NCBI GenBank assembly: GCA_034359265.1
Contig: CP136893.1
Span: 42,109,501 to 42,173,500, forward strand
Source of the DNA: Canna indica
Taxonomy: Eukaryota > Streptophyta > Magnoliopsida > Zingiberales > Cannaceae
Reading direction: 5' to 3'
DNA: 64,000 nucleotides
Below, in pieces: positions 1 to 11,227 of this stretch. Within the stretch, counting starts at the first letter, position 1, and each line of letters opens with the position of its first letter. The translations under genes and the position numbers were made by a program. The notes beneath the pieces were generated by a model. The model did not search any database. It saw only the letters and a program-made list of their open reading frames with translations, and was not told the DNA's origin.

Positions 1-955
1 TTATTACAGGTTAGTCAAAAATAAGATTTTTAGTGGAATGAAATATTCTATATACCTATTGCTCTGACATGTTCTAGATGATGTTAATGCAGTAAAGGAC
101 ATATAACTAGCTGTGCCAAAATTAAAGAGGTAACTGATTTATTAGTATAGATAAATATAGTTATCTATCAATGCTGAAAAATTGCTATTTCGGGCATTGG
201 CATTTGTTCATGGAGCTAAAATTTTGCATGCCCCTCAACCTATACATAGAAGTCTGAGGTGAAGTCTACCTAGAACTAATCAGTAAACTAGAACATGAAT
301 TTTCATATGAGTTCGTATTTCATACTTCAGTTTTTCCTTAGCTTAATTATTTGATAGATAGACAATTAAAATTTGATCTAAGCTACATAACTTGGTTGGG
401 ATCAATATTACTTGTAGGTACTATCCTATCCATTTTTTTTAGCAAATAAAGAGTTGCAGTGCATAAAGTATGAATAATTTCATGTCAAATAATCATGGCC
501 CTTGGTGCTTGTGTATTTGTTGAACTTTAGGATGCATCAACATATATGTTCCTGCTCATGACTAAGTTCTCACTTCTATTGTAGGAAATCTTGAACTTAA
601 TGAGTTACCTAGTGCAGCATTACTAACCCTTATTTTTACTCCTACGGGATTGAATACCCCACCAACAACAAAGGCAAGACATTAATACTTCAGCTTTGTA
701 TCTTATGTTTAACTCCAAATATTGAATTATTTTCTTTCATTTATTATTGACCGTAGAATTTACCTAAATTACACACTGCATATGAGAACACTCACTTGAA
801 AGCCTTTCATGCATCATTGGCTTAGAGCAGTTGTGCTTGGCTGCTAATGTTATCTTGAAGGTCTATGTTTTCAGGTAACTGAGATTTCAAACAACTTCTT
901 TAGTCTATTATAATAATATTAATGCACATTACATTCGTCCTCAATTCCCTTCTAA
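1..955. other. AT-rich stretch without a recognisable gene
   Basis: I find no long reading frame, RNA gene or clear repeat here. The stretch runs up to the decayed transporter sequence and may belong to the same captured-fragment block. It could contain further 5' parts of that transporter that are too decayed to recognise. Confidence 0.5.
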
Positions 956-1770
956 AATGGGGGTTATGTTGTGTGGGTCTCTTCGGCTTTGGGCCCTTTC
1001 TAGGGTTTTCAGCAAGGTTGGATGAAATGGCTTAGCGGCGTCGTCGATAATGCTCTATACCCAGTTCTCTTTCTAGACTACTTGAAGTCTGGTGTGCTAG
1101 CTTTGGGAGGTGGGATGCCAAGAACTCTGGCAGTGTTTATACTAATAATTGCACTAACAAATTTGAACTATAGAGGACTGACCATAGTTGGATGGATGGC
1201 TGTACTTCTTGGGATTTTTTCACTTATTCCTTTTGTTTTAATGGGGTTGGTGGCAATTCCAAAAATTAGACCTTCAAGATGATTAGCAGTTGACTTGCAC
1301 AATGTCAATTGGAGCTTGTACCTGAACACACTTTTTTGGAATCTTAATTATTGGGATTCAATAAGTACTTTGGCAGGAGAGGTGGATAATTCAAAGAGAA
1401 CTTTCCCTAAGGCTCTATTTTATGCAATGATCTTAGTAATTGTTGGCTATTTATATCCTCTTTTAGCTGGGACAGGAGCCATTCCGCTTGATAGGGAGTC
1501 ATGGACAGATGGTTATTTTTTTGATGTGGCAAAAATTCTTGGTGGCGTCTGGTTGAGATGGTGGCTACAGGGGCTTCTGCTTTATCCAACATGAGCATGT
1601 TCGTTACTGAAATGAGCAGTGATTCTTATCAACTTCTTGGAATGGCAGAAAGGGGAATGCTCCCAGAGTTCTTTAGCAAGAGATCCTGTTATGGAACTCC
1701 TCTTATGGGAATTTTGTTCTCTGCTTCTGGTGTGCTTTTGCTATCCTGGATGAGCTTTCAAGAACTCCTC
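956..1770 (+). pseudogene. Polyamine/amino-acid permease (PUT/LAT family) fragment, broken
   Basis: The translation matches the middle of plant polyamine uptake transporters of the APC superfamily, which are plasma- or endo-membrane proteins that import polyamines and paraquat. Recognisable runs include [66 protein letters not shown] and [20 protein letters not shown]. Several hydrophobic membrane segments are retained. Roughly residues 100-370 of a protein usually near 500 residues are present, with no intron. It is broken by TAG at 1001-1003 and TGA at 1280-1282, both where the family has tryptophan. A frameshift lies between about 1556 and 1575, after which the frame resumes at [17 protein letters not shown]. 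Neither the N terminus nor the C terminus is found. Family identity is strong. That it is non-functional is seen directly. Confidence 0.85.
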
Positions 1771-1865
1771 TTATGTGTTTTGCATCATGTAATTAGATTC
1801 TTTAATCTCGTGTTTTAAATCGGATGTCATTAAATCAGCCTCCAATATTCTCGATTTGGTTTCAG

Positions 1866-1987
1866 GATACGATCATGCGGGAGCTCCATGTGCAGGGGAG
1901 AACCATTGCAGAGATCGCAGAAACTCTAAAGAATGCTCCTTTACCTGCCAACACCATTGTGGCCATCAGATCAGTTTATGCTCTTGG
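1866..1987 (+). pseudogene. Isolated exon of a PHOSPHO1-type HAD phosphatase
   Basis: A 122-base open block follows a consensus acceptor (TTTGGTTTCAG) and ends at a donor-like GGGTAAAG. It encodes DTIMRELHVQGRTIAEIAE followed by a stretch ending in IVAIRSVYALG. From memory this resembles plant thiamine-phosphate/pyrophosphate phosphatase-like proteins of the PHOSPHO1 group in the HAD superfamily, where such a helix precedes the conserved SDAN motif. The nucleophile Asp exon and the SDAN exon are not seen nearby. It lies about 100 bases after the transporter fragment and on the same strand, so this is an orphan exon, not a gene. The family call is from recall and moderately sure. The exon structure is seen directly. 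Confidence 0.5.
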
Positions 1988-2737
1988 GTAAAGCTTTGCG
2001 CTAATCTTCATATGTGGCTGTTGGTGGTTTGATTTGATTTCCCTTTCTTGATTTGATTTGATTTCAAGCCTGTGAACATCCTGTAGCTAGAAAGTGGACT
2101 TCTAAGGGTTGATGAAACAACTAAAAAGAGGTACTAAAAGTTTTATCACTTGATTTTTGTTTTGTTTCTTTGGCTACCATTTTTGTTATTATAGTATTCA
2201 TTATGTAACATCGTTGTCTGATAACGGTTTGCCAGAGCTTTTGTTCTATTTATATCCTATTTTTAGTTGTTCTTCTTTTGTTTTCTTTTTTACTTTCTTC
2301 AATTGTTAGCGTATCTAGTTGAACAAAAAAGTTCATATTGTATGAAGTGCTTAAGATAGGTGTGGATTCTTGAAAAGTTATCACAAGATATGCATATATG
2401 GAGGATAGTAATTTTGATGAGGAAACTGTAAGATATGATGAATCGAGTTAATCTATTGTAATTTGAACCACTTTTGACCCATGGTGAGTAGATTTTTCTT
2501 TTCACATACACATATACACACACATATATTTCTCAAATGTATTGTGTTTATCATTCAAGTTTCTTGTTTGTTTTCATTATGCATGTTGATTTGGTTTCGT
2601 AGATTTTTCAAGTAATATTTATGTGCAGCTCAAGAGCAAGGAGAAAAGAAAGTTATTACCAAACATGTTTCCTATTGCAGTGGATGGAGGAATATATCTG
2701 AAGAAAATAAAGAACAGTACACAAAAAATATTTTTAG
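1988..2737. other. Non-coding, T-rich spacer
   Basis: This lies between the phosphatase exon and the alcohol dehydrogenase exon. The T-rich tracts are intron-like. No frame here continues either neighbour, so each fragment appears to have been joined to unrelated sequence. Confidence 0.45.
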
Positions 2738-3135
2738 GGATGGGGTGTTGCTGTACTGGTTGGTGTGCCTCACAAGGATGCAGTCTTCAAGACTCATCCC
2801 GTTAACTTCTTGACTGAGAGAACCCTCAAGGGAACTTTCTATGGGCACTATAAGCCAAGAACTGATCTCCCAGTTGTATTTGAGATGTACATGAACAAGG
2901 TAGACTAGCTAATCTGCTGCTTATTGCATGACAACTAAAGCATCAACCTATTTTATATATTCCGCATCCTAATTAATGGACAACTTAAGTAGATTGAAAT
3001 ATTTGGTTAATGTTGCAGGAAATTGAGTTGGAGAAGTTCATCAACCATGAAGTGAGCTTCTCGGAAATCAACAAGGCATTTGACCTCATGCTCCAAGGTG
3101 CCAGCCTTAGGTGCATCATCTACATGGATGATTGA
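2738..3135 (+). pseudogene. Alcohol dehydrogenase, last two exons only
   Basis: The exon at 2738-2899 follows acceptor TTTTTAG and encodes [17 protein letters not shown], then [16 protein letters not shown] and [21 protein letters not shown] intron (2900-3018, acceptor TTAATGTTGCAG) separates it from the exon at 3019-3135. That exon encodes [20 protein letters not shown] and ends LRCIIYMDD before TGA. This is the C-terminal 92 residues of a class-P zinc alcohol dehydrogenase, the cytosolic dimer that reduces acetaldehyde with NADH. Both exons are free of stops and the splice signals are intact. The catalytic zinc ligands and most of the NAD-binding fold, encoded by earlier exons, are absent. 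The preserved intron argues for capture of genomic DNA, not reverse transcription of an mRNA. Confidence 0.85.
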
Positions 3136-4695
3136 ATCAAGTGGTTTACCTTCTTGTAAGGTTCAAGTCATTCAAGTGGATCGGAGCTTAATAAACTTCA
3201 CTTGATTAGTTTTGAATAAATTAGTGGCTTGGAATACCCAATATGTGTCATGTAAACATGATTATTTGCTGAAGATCTAGCAGCTTTGTTCCTCTTATTT
3301 TCTCTTACATTTTTATGTCTAATAATAATTTTGTTGGTTTTTTAGGTATCATTCACTCCTACGCTTGCTTAAGTCCCTTATACGCAATTCCAGGAGTTGT
3401 CAACGTAATAAGTTGCTGTTTAAACATTGCATTCAAATCTCCAAAGACCATAGTCAGGTTATCTTCAGATTCTGAGCTTTGTTTTTTAATAAAAATGCTG
3501 GTAGATTTCAGTTACTATGTCACAATCAACTACATGCATGAAAATTTTAAGATGATTTGTAACATGTTACTTCCTAAAAGATCATTTTATATTTGCCACA
3601 AGTAGGTGCATATTTTGAAAGCTGATACATACTTGGCATTTAAATCTTCTCTTACAACTACTTTATAGTATTTTATGCTCAAGTAACATTCTTTTATATA
3701 TCTTTAATTATGACTGCGTATTTAACTTTATTAATTGGTCCATATGATGCAACTTATGAAATTTTAGAAGAAATCTATTGCCAAGTAAGATGTGTAGTTT
3801 GAGACTTCAACCATTATGTAAACAATGTATTTGAGAAAGTTTTTAAGAGAAGTGTTTGTACACCAAACCAAATATTCCCTCAAATGATCTCTTTAGAACT
3901 TCTAAGTTGCAAATCATAATATATAAATAGCTAGGATTGATAAACTAAGTTGATTACAACTAGTTGAATCTTAGAGTCTAAATTTTCCATCTAGAAACTA
4001 TATGAAAATATATCAATATTCATAATCCAAATATGAATTGAAATGGAGACATAGTAAAATCTCATATGAATTGACCATCTCACATTTTGCTCTCTCATTG
4101 AGCTCAACATCCACAAATATCAGTTCCTTAATTGCCTTATTCTTTGCCTTTGGTTGCCTCTAATTTGGGTGTTGAGTGTACTTAACTAGGTCAAGGTACT
4201 AATTTGGTGGCCATAAGATGACCCCTCACTCTCCTTTGAGCTTGTCCTATCCGTGGAGTGTGTGCTATTTTTGCGACTCTTGTCAGTGAATTAGTTGGTC
4301 ATGTTCTTGTCGCTTGAGTCTTCCTCCCATACACCTGAAAAAATTGTTAAATCTTCTGTGAACAACTATAATACCATGTCACTTGAGCAGCAGAACCTCA
4401 AAATATAGAAAATGCAATCCCTCTATATCTGTTAGGAAATTTGTGCAAGAAATTTATACAGGATAATTTGACAACAAATGGTTTTAAAAATATAAACAAT
4501 TTACTTGACACAATTTATGATTCTTTTCCTTTTTTACTTGCGTACTAGCTAGACAAATTCCTGTGTTTCGCTCCGGGATGAAAAAAATTATGAAATATTT
4601 TAATTAGTAAGGCTAATGATATTGATTATATATTAATGCATAAGATGGTTAAAACATATCTGTTGTTCTTCAAAAGCATTATTAATGTGCAGCTT
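3136..4695. other. AT-rich stretch without a recognised gene
   Basis: The first part is probably the 3' flank of the alcohol dehydrogenase fragment. An open frame at 3315-3605 has no recognisable family and its composition is like non-coding DNA. I see no other feature until the short insertion at 4714. Confidence 0.4.
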
Positions 4696-4713
4696 ATGTC
4701 TCTGTCTAAGATA

Positions 4714-4863
4714 TATGTATATGTTGTTCTGTAGTTCTTTCTGAGGTGTATCTTGCTTCCTTTCTTGTCTTTTAGTTTATGTTTTTCTTCCTCCTCCCCA
4801 TGGCCTGTAACCTTTCAATGCTCGTGAATGGTATACAGATTTTAGTCTTTCAAAAAAAAAAGA
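4714..4863 (+). mobile_element. 150-bp poly(A)-tailed insertion (SINE or 5'-truncated LINE)
   Basis: A block ending in about ten A residues is flanked by an exact 18-bp direct repeat, ATGTCTCTGTCTAAGATA, at 4696-4713 and 4864-4881. A 3' A-tail plus a target duplication of this length is the mark of target-primed reverse transcription. The body is pyrimidine-rich with no obvious tRNA-like A/B boxes, so a 5'-truncated LINE tail is at least as likely as a SINE. Confidence 0.75.
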
Positions 4864-4881
4864 ATGTCTCTGTCTAAGATA

Positions 4882-5900
4882 ACAAGGTATTGGAATAATG
4901 GCGCGATTGATTATGTTTGACTGAAACGGAAGCACTAGTATATATATGCTCTAATTGGCATAAGTTGACCCATTATTATTTTAGTCAAAATTACATGATG
5001 TAATTAAGACAAAATACGCCCTTAAGTTTAAGCTAGTAGCTAGTGCCAATTGTTAGAGCATGCCGCAGGAGCTTTTGACTTTTGCAAATGTTCCATTTTC
5101 TTTAATATATTAATTAGCTAAAGTCTAGTCTAGATAAAATTAGATTAACGTACGATATGATTCTTGGAGTGCTCTTGGTATCAAACAGTGGTGCTAAGGG
5201 CACGTCAAATCTCTTCTATATAGCGATCAGCCCTTAGTCGATCGTCTCAACTACATTTCTGGCTATGTAAAGAACTGCAAGAATGCAAACTGTTGCAAAT
5301 CCCAAATACACCCTGCTCATTCCAAACTTATCATTTTGTTGTGATAAGGATCCTTTTGCAAGTGATAACATTGGGGATAAGAGATAATGCCACGCTTATT
5401 GTCTTCACTTGGTATATTAAAGTTTGGGTGAAAGTCTAGGTGGGTAAACCTAGGTAGTAAATGTAAATTGTTTTAACCTTGCTCTCATTTTGTTAATTTG
5501 CTTAATATATGCCTTAATGTGTGATTTATCACATTAGTTGCTTGCACAAACCTGATGCAGCCTTTGTGAACGAGTGTGAAGTCTGATGCAATATCTATCT
5601 TCTACTTATATTGATTGTTAGGGTTTAAAATATATTGCCTATTGCAATATCCCTAAGCTAATTAATTAGATTTATGGGTTATAATTTCTCATCATGCAGC
5701 AATCCAAATGCCTCGTATAGTTGAGGATTTTATCTTTTGATTTTATTCATATTTCTTTTATTTTTACATGCAGGTATAAAAAGGATGAAGTGCAAGGATC
5801 TACTTTTTGGAAAAGACAATCATTTATATGTATTTTTGAAACAATCTTAATGTATTGAAACTCCGAAACAATGTATTTTGCTTGACTAGCACAATGTATT
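4882..5900. other. AT-rich stretch, nothing recognised
   Basis: No coding frame, RNA gene or clear repeat is visible. It lies between the poly(A) insertion and the subterminal repeats of the CACTA right end, and is probably interior of that element. Confidence 0.4.
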
Positions 5901-6498
5901 TTGACTAGTACAATCTTAATGTATACAATGGTTTCCTTAAGTTATTTATGGTTGTGTGTGAATTTCTGTGTGTATTTTTGTGTGTGTGAATTTAGAAATA
6001 TAATGGTTCATGTGGTTTCAAATTTTATTTTATGGTTTCGTGTAAATGTGATATGTTTTAGGTGTTCAGGATTAATTCAAATATTAGTCAATAAAATGTA
6101 TTACCGACGGACATATTTTGTTGGTATTACCAACAGAAATATAGTCGGTATTACCAACAGAATTATACCAACGAAAATAATTCCGTTGGTATTACCAACG
6201 AACATAATTTCATTGGTAATACCAACGGAAAAATTACCAACGAAAATACTATCGTTGGTATTACCAACAAAAATAATTTTGTTGGTATTACCAACGGAAA
6301 TACTTCCGTTGGTATTACCAACGGAAAAACATATGTGTTGGTAATACCAACAAACGAAAAAATCCGTTGGTATTACCGAGCAGGCATTTACCGACGGATT
6401 TTACCAACGGAGCGTCCGTCGCTAATAGTATTACCGACGGATTTTGGAGTATCACCGACGGATTTCGTCCATTGGTGATACCCTATTTTCTTGTAGTG
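5901..6498 (+). mobile_element. Right end of a CACTA element (left end outside the window)
   Basis: The sequence ends in TTTTCTTGTAGTG at 6498, the complement of the CACTA terminus CACTACAAGAAAA. It is preceded by dense subterminal repeats of the same kind as in the complete element at 44,815-59,465, including the shared GGTGATACCC just inside the end. No matching left terminus occurs earlier in the window. The element therefore either starts upstream, which would place the three gene fragments of 956-3135 inside it, or is a truncated end. That the fragments lie inside is inference. Confidence 0.75.
6095..6480. repeat. Palindromic subterminal repeats of the CACTA end
   Basis: Roughly twenty copies of a near-palindrome, GTTGGTATTACCAAC with flanking GAAAATA or GGAAATA, fill this block, with ACCGACGGATTT variants nearest the end. 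In En/Spm-like elements such repeats are binding sites for the element's own DNA-binding protein. The 147-codon frame across them (5901-6344) is an artefact of the repeats. Confidence 0.85.
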
Positions 6499-6501
6499 TT
6501 A

Positions 6502-8440
6502 GCCTCCAAAATAATAATTTATATTTAATGGATTTATAATTAATTCAAAATTAATTAAATCCAACTAAATATAAACTTTAATTTATCTCTATAAATTAAA
6601 TTCTTTTTGATTAGGATTTATCATGTGTCAATCCCTACAATTTAGGGATGCTCTACAAATTAGGGTTACTGAGGAACTCGTTCCTCGCGTATTCGTTCCT
6701 ATAGGAAATATTTTTCCTATCATGTTCGTAGACGAGATCCGTGATCGAGTTGCAGTGTGTCCATGCTAGTAGATATATACGGCCGCATTCAGGCTTTATC
6801 TCATAAGCTCTGTTACGAGGTTAGCCTGTTGTGTGTGACCCATTGGGCCTCATAATAAGCCAACAGTGAGTTGTGCATAACGGAGAGTCAGATACAGTAG
6901 AATGACTTATATTCAAATCTTACGAGCCACCACTAAAGCCCTTTAGGGTGGTCATGAGAGACTCCACTCTCCAGTCAAGATTGACGTCTAGCAACGTGTC
7001 AAGACTACCCGGATAGTGTGAGGTTCAATTTACAAGGATTGAACACCCTTCAGTGATTAGTTACCGTGCAACTAAGTCCCTTGGTTACAACATCCCAAAG
7101 TTGGCTAGGGTACGAAAGAAGTGTCAACGTCCCTTGTATTCCACCCGCCAAGATATCGTCTCAATAATGAAACGTCATCTTCCTGACTTTCATGTCTACT
7201 CTGGCCAGAGATTCCCAAGCCGACACTTGTAGGGACACATATGACATTATCTCCTCTCACTATGAGTAACCTATTCCATCTTGGTTGCTCACCTATGTTC
7301 ATCAATGCTTCCTCATGCCTAGTAATACCCAGTACATGACGCTAAGGGCCACGTAGGGATAGAACCAAAGCAATGGGTTGTCACTCACAAGGTAACCATG
7401 ATAACCTCAAGTCCAAGGACTGCTTGAATCTACTATCACCCGAGGAACATCCTATTAATACTCATGTAAGGGTTTCATTCTGTGTTCCTCATGTAGGTCC
7501 GTTCAGTGAACTCATTCCCTAATGTGCACTTGAACTTGTACATTGATGTCGGCTCATAATTAACTGTGAGATCAGCTACCCCTTATCGTATAAGTCATGT
7601 ACCAAGTGCACTAGTCTATCCGGAATCATCAATCCCCTAATTGGTGATCCTACGATTGGGAACATTTAGAACAAGGGCATCTAAATTCCAAGTCTCACTA
7701 GCATGATCTCATCATGGTCTTAGAATCAATTGCCCGGGTTCATGGGGTTCATCACAATCTAATATATACAAAATATAGATAAAACATATGATGAAAAGTT
7801 GACTCATATTATTCATTAACCAAAAAATAGTTTTTTACATATCAACATGTGATTGGCTTAAGGGCACTATTTCTTTCAATATGGGCAATCTGCAACTCGA
7901 TCACGAATCTCGTTTATGGATAAGATGAGAAAGGTGTTTTGTATAAGAACGAATGTACGAGGAATGAGTTCCTCGAAAACCCTAATTTGTAGGATACCCC
8001 CCTATTTTATTGGATAACCCTAAAGTCGTAGGATTTGGCACGCGGTACTATTTTATATGGTTGATTAAATCTTAATTATGAATTAAGAAATTAATTAATC
8101 ATAAATCGGGGATATGTTTAATTAATAACTAAACATAATTGATTTAGTTTTTGAAATCAAAAATTCATGGAGGAAAATTTGCTTTTCCTCGTGCGCATAC
8201 ACCTATTAATTTAGGAATTGATTTATTTGGATAAATCATGAATCTATAAAATAGGAATATAATTTATCTACATGAATATAATTCCTATATGTTAGGAAAT
8301 TAATTAATTTAGATAATTCTCATTCTTATTAATAGGCTTTTAATTCATGGAGATAAATTAAAGTTTATATTTAATTGAATTTAATTAATTTCGAATTAAT
8401 TATGAAGTTATTAAATATAAATTATCTTTTGGAGGCAAAT
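6502..8440. mobile_element. Foldback element with long imperfect inverted repeats
   Basis: The left arm begins GCCTCCAAAATAATAATTTA and reappears inverted near 8440, where the right arm ends CTTTTGGAGGC. The pairing continues through AAATATAAACTTTAATTTAT, CAAATTAGGGTT and GATCGAGTTGCAG. The left arm covers about 6502-6765 and the right arm about 7875-8440, the latter carrying about 250 extra bases. The core (about 6770-7870) has no gene. The left arm starts within 3 bases of the CACTA end, so the CACTA may have inserted at or in it. It could be a non-autonomous DNA transposon or LTR-derived inverted material. The class is unknown. Confidence 0.6.
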
Positions 8441-9660
8441 TTGGATTTTTTGGAAATTCGACAGAGAATTAAGGGGAGGGGCCAAGTCTTTGCATGTAGC
8501 CGCCTTCCCCCCTTCTTTATATAGTGGCTGAACCTCCTCTTGGAAAAAGAGAGATTTGCATCATCTTGAGGAGCCAAAAAGGAAGAAGTTTCTTCTTCTT
8601 AGGATGGTCGGCCACTTTCCTCCCCTTCCTGAGTTTTCCCACAAGCTGGAGAGACGTTTCTCTTCACCTTGGTGTGCCATCCCTTACTTCCTTTGGGAGA
8701 GTCCTAAGAGGAAAGCAATGTATCTTATTGTTCCTCCTCTCGTTCTGAGGTTTTCTCATGTCCTCTTCCACCCGTTTTGGAGACCGGTTCTTGGTGAAAG
8801 GCCCGGCCTAGCCTTTGAGGCTTTGGGGTTGAGGAAACCTCACCGTTGAGCCACTATGAGTTCCGTTGATCGCTGCCCCCTTGTTATGAGGAACTTGGTG
8901 TAGACTAGCATTGAGGACGTGCACGTGTGTGTCTTGATTTGGGGATAGGAGCAGCAAGTTCAACTGTGGTATAAGGTATACCATCTCCACTACACTGGCA
9001 GTTAGAATTCCTTGAATTTTGCTAAAGTAGATCACTATTTTGGGATGGTTCGAATTTTTTTAAATTGTTATTTTGGCCGCGTTTTCGATTACCATCCTTT
9101 CACCTAGCTAGTATTTTCAAAGCACCAAGAAAGTATAGTGATTTGCAAAGTATCACTATTTGGCATGTGGCCAGCAACAAATATTAGTTGAATATTTTGA
9201 GCCCCAAGTTTGGTAATTATGGATTCAAAAAAATTTATTAAAAGATTTAATATTATATCAACTAATGAATACAAAATTTATATTACTTAAATAATATTCA
9301 CAAAAAATTTGAGTTACTTTGATTATCATTTTGACTCTTTAATTTGGTATCATAAAATGTGTTTAAAAAATAATTTGATTTCTAAACATTGAGAAAAACA
9401 ATTTATTTAATTATTATCATTTTAAACTTTTGGAATTTAATTTGACCTTGTAGGTACTTTGAGTTCATTTTATTTCAAAGATTTTGACAAAAAAAAACAA
9501 CACAATTTGGTATAATTTGAATGCTTTGCTCAAATTTGATTCAAAATTTAAGATTATTTAGTTTTATTTGATCCAAATTTAATTGAATTTTGATTTGAAT
9601 TTAAGAAAATTCCACACAATTTAGTTTGATTTGATTTCAAGAAAACTCTATCCCAAGCTG
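8441..9660. other. Possible transposon leader followed by AT-rich DNA
   Basis: A TATA-like TTTATATAG near 8516 is followed by purine- and pyrimidine-rich sequence up to about 8870, which resembles the transcribed leader of an LTR element. Two overlapping frames of 74 and 97 codons here have no recognisable product. From 9,060 to 9,660 the sequence is AT-rich, with repeated runs of AATTTGATTT. Confidence 0.35.
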
Positions 9661-10190
9661 GTAAAAGAGTGATGATTAATTCAATAATATGTTCAATGTC
9701 AGTCTATGCTTTGAGTACTTCTTGGGTCAGTGACAGTGGTGGAGAAGATTACAAAAATGACTAAAAAATTCTTCTGGGCATCAAATGGTAAGTGGAGAGC
9801 GGCAATACTGATTGAATGGAAGAAAGTAACAACAAATAAGAATGAGGGAAGTTTAGGGATAAGGGACATAACAACAATAAAAAATGTGATCATGGCAAAG
9901 AGAGTCTTTGTCGTTTTAAACGGGGAGGATAATTTGTGGATAAGAATACATAAGGAAAAGTATGACAGTTGGCATCCATAGGAAGGAAATGGAGCGATGA
10001 AAGGATCTTGGACAATTAGAGTAGTAAAGAAATGTATGGTAGAACTAAGAGAGGGAATGAGGAAGAGGATTGGGAATGGAAGTAATACAAAAATATGGGA
10101 CGATCCTTGGATAAATGAAGCCCCGTTAAAGAAATGGCCAACCTTTATAGATTATGGAAAACTAGATATAGATTCACTTCTAACTTAGAT
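9660..10190 (+). pseudogene. LINE (L1-type) reverse transcriptase C-terminal remnant
   Basis: The translation has the pattern found just after the polymerase domain of plant L1-type retrotransposons. It reads KKFFWASNGKWRAAILIEWK, then EGSLGIRDITTIKNVIMAKR, LWIRIHKEKYDSWHP, and further on RIGNGSNTKIWDDPWI. This region leads into the zf-RVT segment. TAG at 9979-9981 splits the frame, and a frameshift near 9720 separates an upstream piece resembling INSIICSMSVYAL. The catalytic reverse transcriptase and endonuclease domains are absent. Confidence 0.7.
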
Positions 10191-10229
10191 ATTGCAAAGC
10201 AAATATTGATCTAAAGAAAATATAAAAAT

Positions 10230-11227
10230 AATGCAAGATAAAACTAGCTAAAGAGCTCAATCAACGCAAACAATCAAATTTATAATGGTTCAACACCAAG
10301 TCTACATCCATTACCTTCTTCGTTCCAAGGATTTACCAACCAAATCCACTAATTTTCTTGTCCACCTCAAATGATGTTACATTAAGGCCTTATCCCTAAG
10401 CCTATAGGGTGCCTCTACCTCAAAGAATTAGGAAAACAATTGCAACAATCAAACCAGGTGTATCATCCTCAACTTTGCAATCAAGGATTACAAATGTCAA
10501 ACAAAACGAGAACATAATTAAGCTAAAAGGAGTAAAAGGAATGGTAAAGCCAGTTTACAAGGCCCCCTTAAGAGCTTCTAGACCTTCAATGCCACTAAAA
10601 TGAAACTCCAAGTGAATCTAAGGTGAAGGCAAGGAAACTAGGGTAAGTTTAAGATTTTTTGAGAGAAAAAAACAAATTAACTCAATGTTAAGGACTCTCA
10701 AGTACTCAAAAAAAGTTGTCTCGGGTGTAATAAGAAGTTTTGTGAGGTTTTAAGTTGAATAAATAGAGGTTGGGGTCAAGAGAAAAGGTTGGACAACAGA
10801 CTCAACGACTGGAAAACTAGTCGTTGCGAGTTCGGTCGCACCTCGATCGAACTTCTGGCAATTCAGCTTTGGCTGAATGCTTTTGGACATTGGCCAAATG
10901 CTTCTATAATTTTTGACACAAATTCGATCAAACCTCGGTCGAACGGTACGATTGAGCTTCAAGCGAAAGTGCTTAAAGTTTAGTTTTTTTGATTGGTGTC
11001 AATTCTATGTTAAAATTGGGTTTTTAGGTTTGGAAAACTCTAGCTCTAAAAACTTGTTTAGAGCTCGACTCCCCTTGATATTGCCATTCTTGAAACTTTG
11101 AGATACTCTGAGTGATTTTTAGATGAACATCACACGTGTATCATACTCAAACCTAAAATCAAAACTGGTTGAAATTGTTAGACACATATTTGTTATCATC
11201 AAAACAAGCCTTTGGGTTAATAGAATT
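10230..11227 (-). repeat. Probable degenerate Sirevirus-like LTR
   Basis: The order of short blocks follows the two clearer LTRs at 16,347-17,689 and 40,561-44,231: TATAATGGTTC..., a run of short Pro/Thr-like C-rich segments, GATCGAACTT-type blocks, and near the end TTTGTTATCATCAAAACAAG. Similarity is weak and the ends cannot be fixed. The small frames inside are not genes. Confidence 0.3.

Noticed and set aside
5901..6344. 147-codon open frame with repeated IPLVLPT-like segments
   Set aside because: Its second half is the translation of the palindromic CACTA subterminal repeats, and no protein family or start context supports it.
6095..6480. CRISPR-like array of regular repeats
   Set aside because: The repeats are palindromic, spacers are only a few bases and similar to each other, and they end in a CACTA terminus in a plant genome.
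8975..9000. CACTACACTGG as left end of the CACTA ending at 11,434
   Set aside because: The match beyond CACTAC is poor, there is no matching 3-bp duplication, and no subterminal repeats follow.
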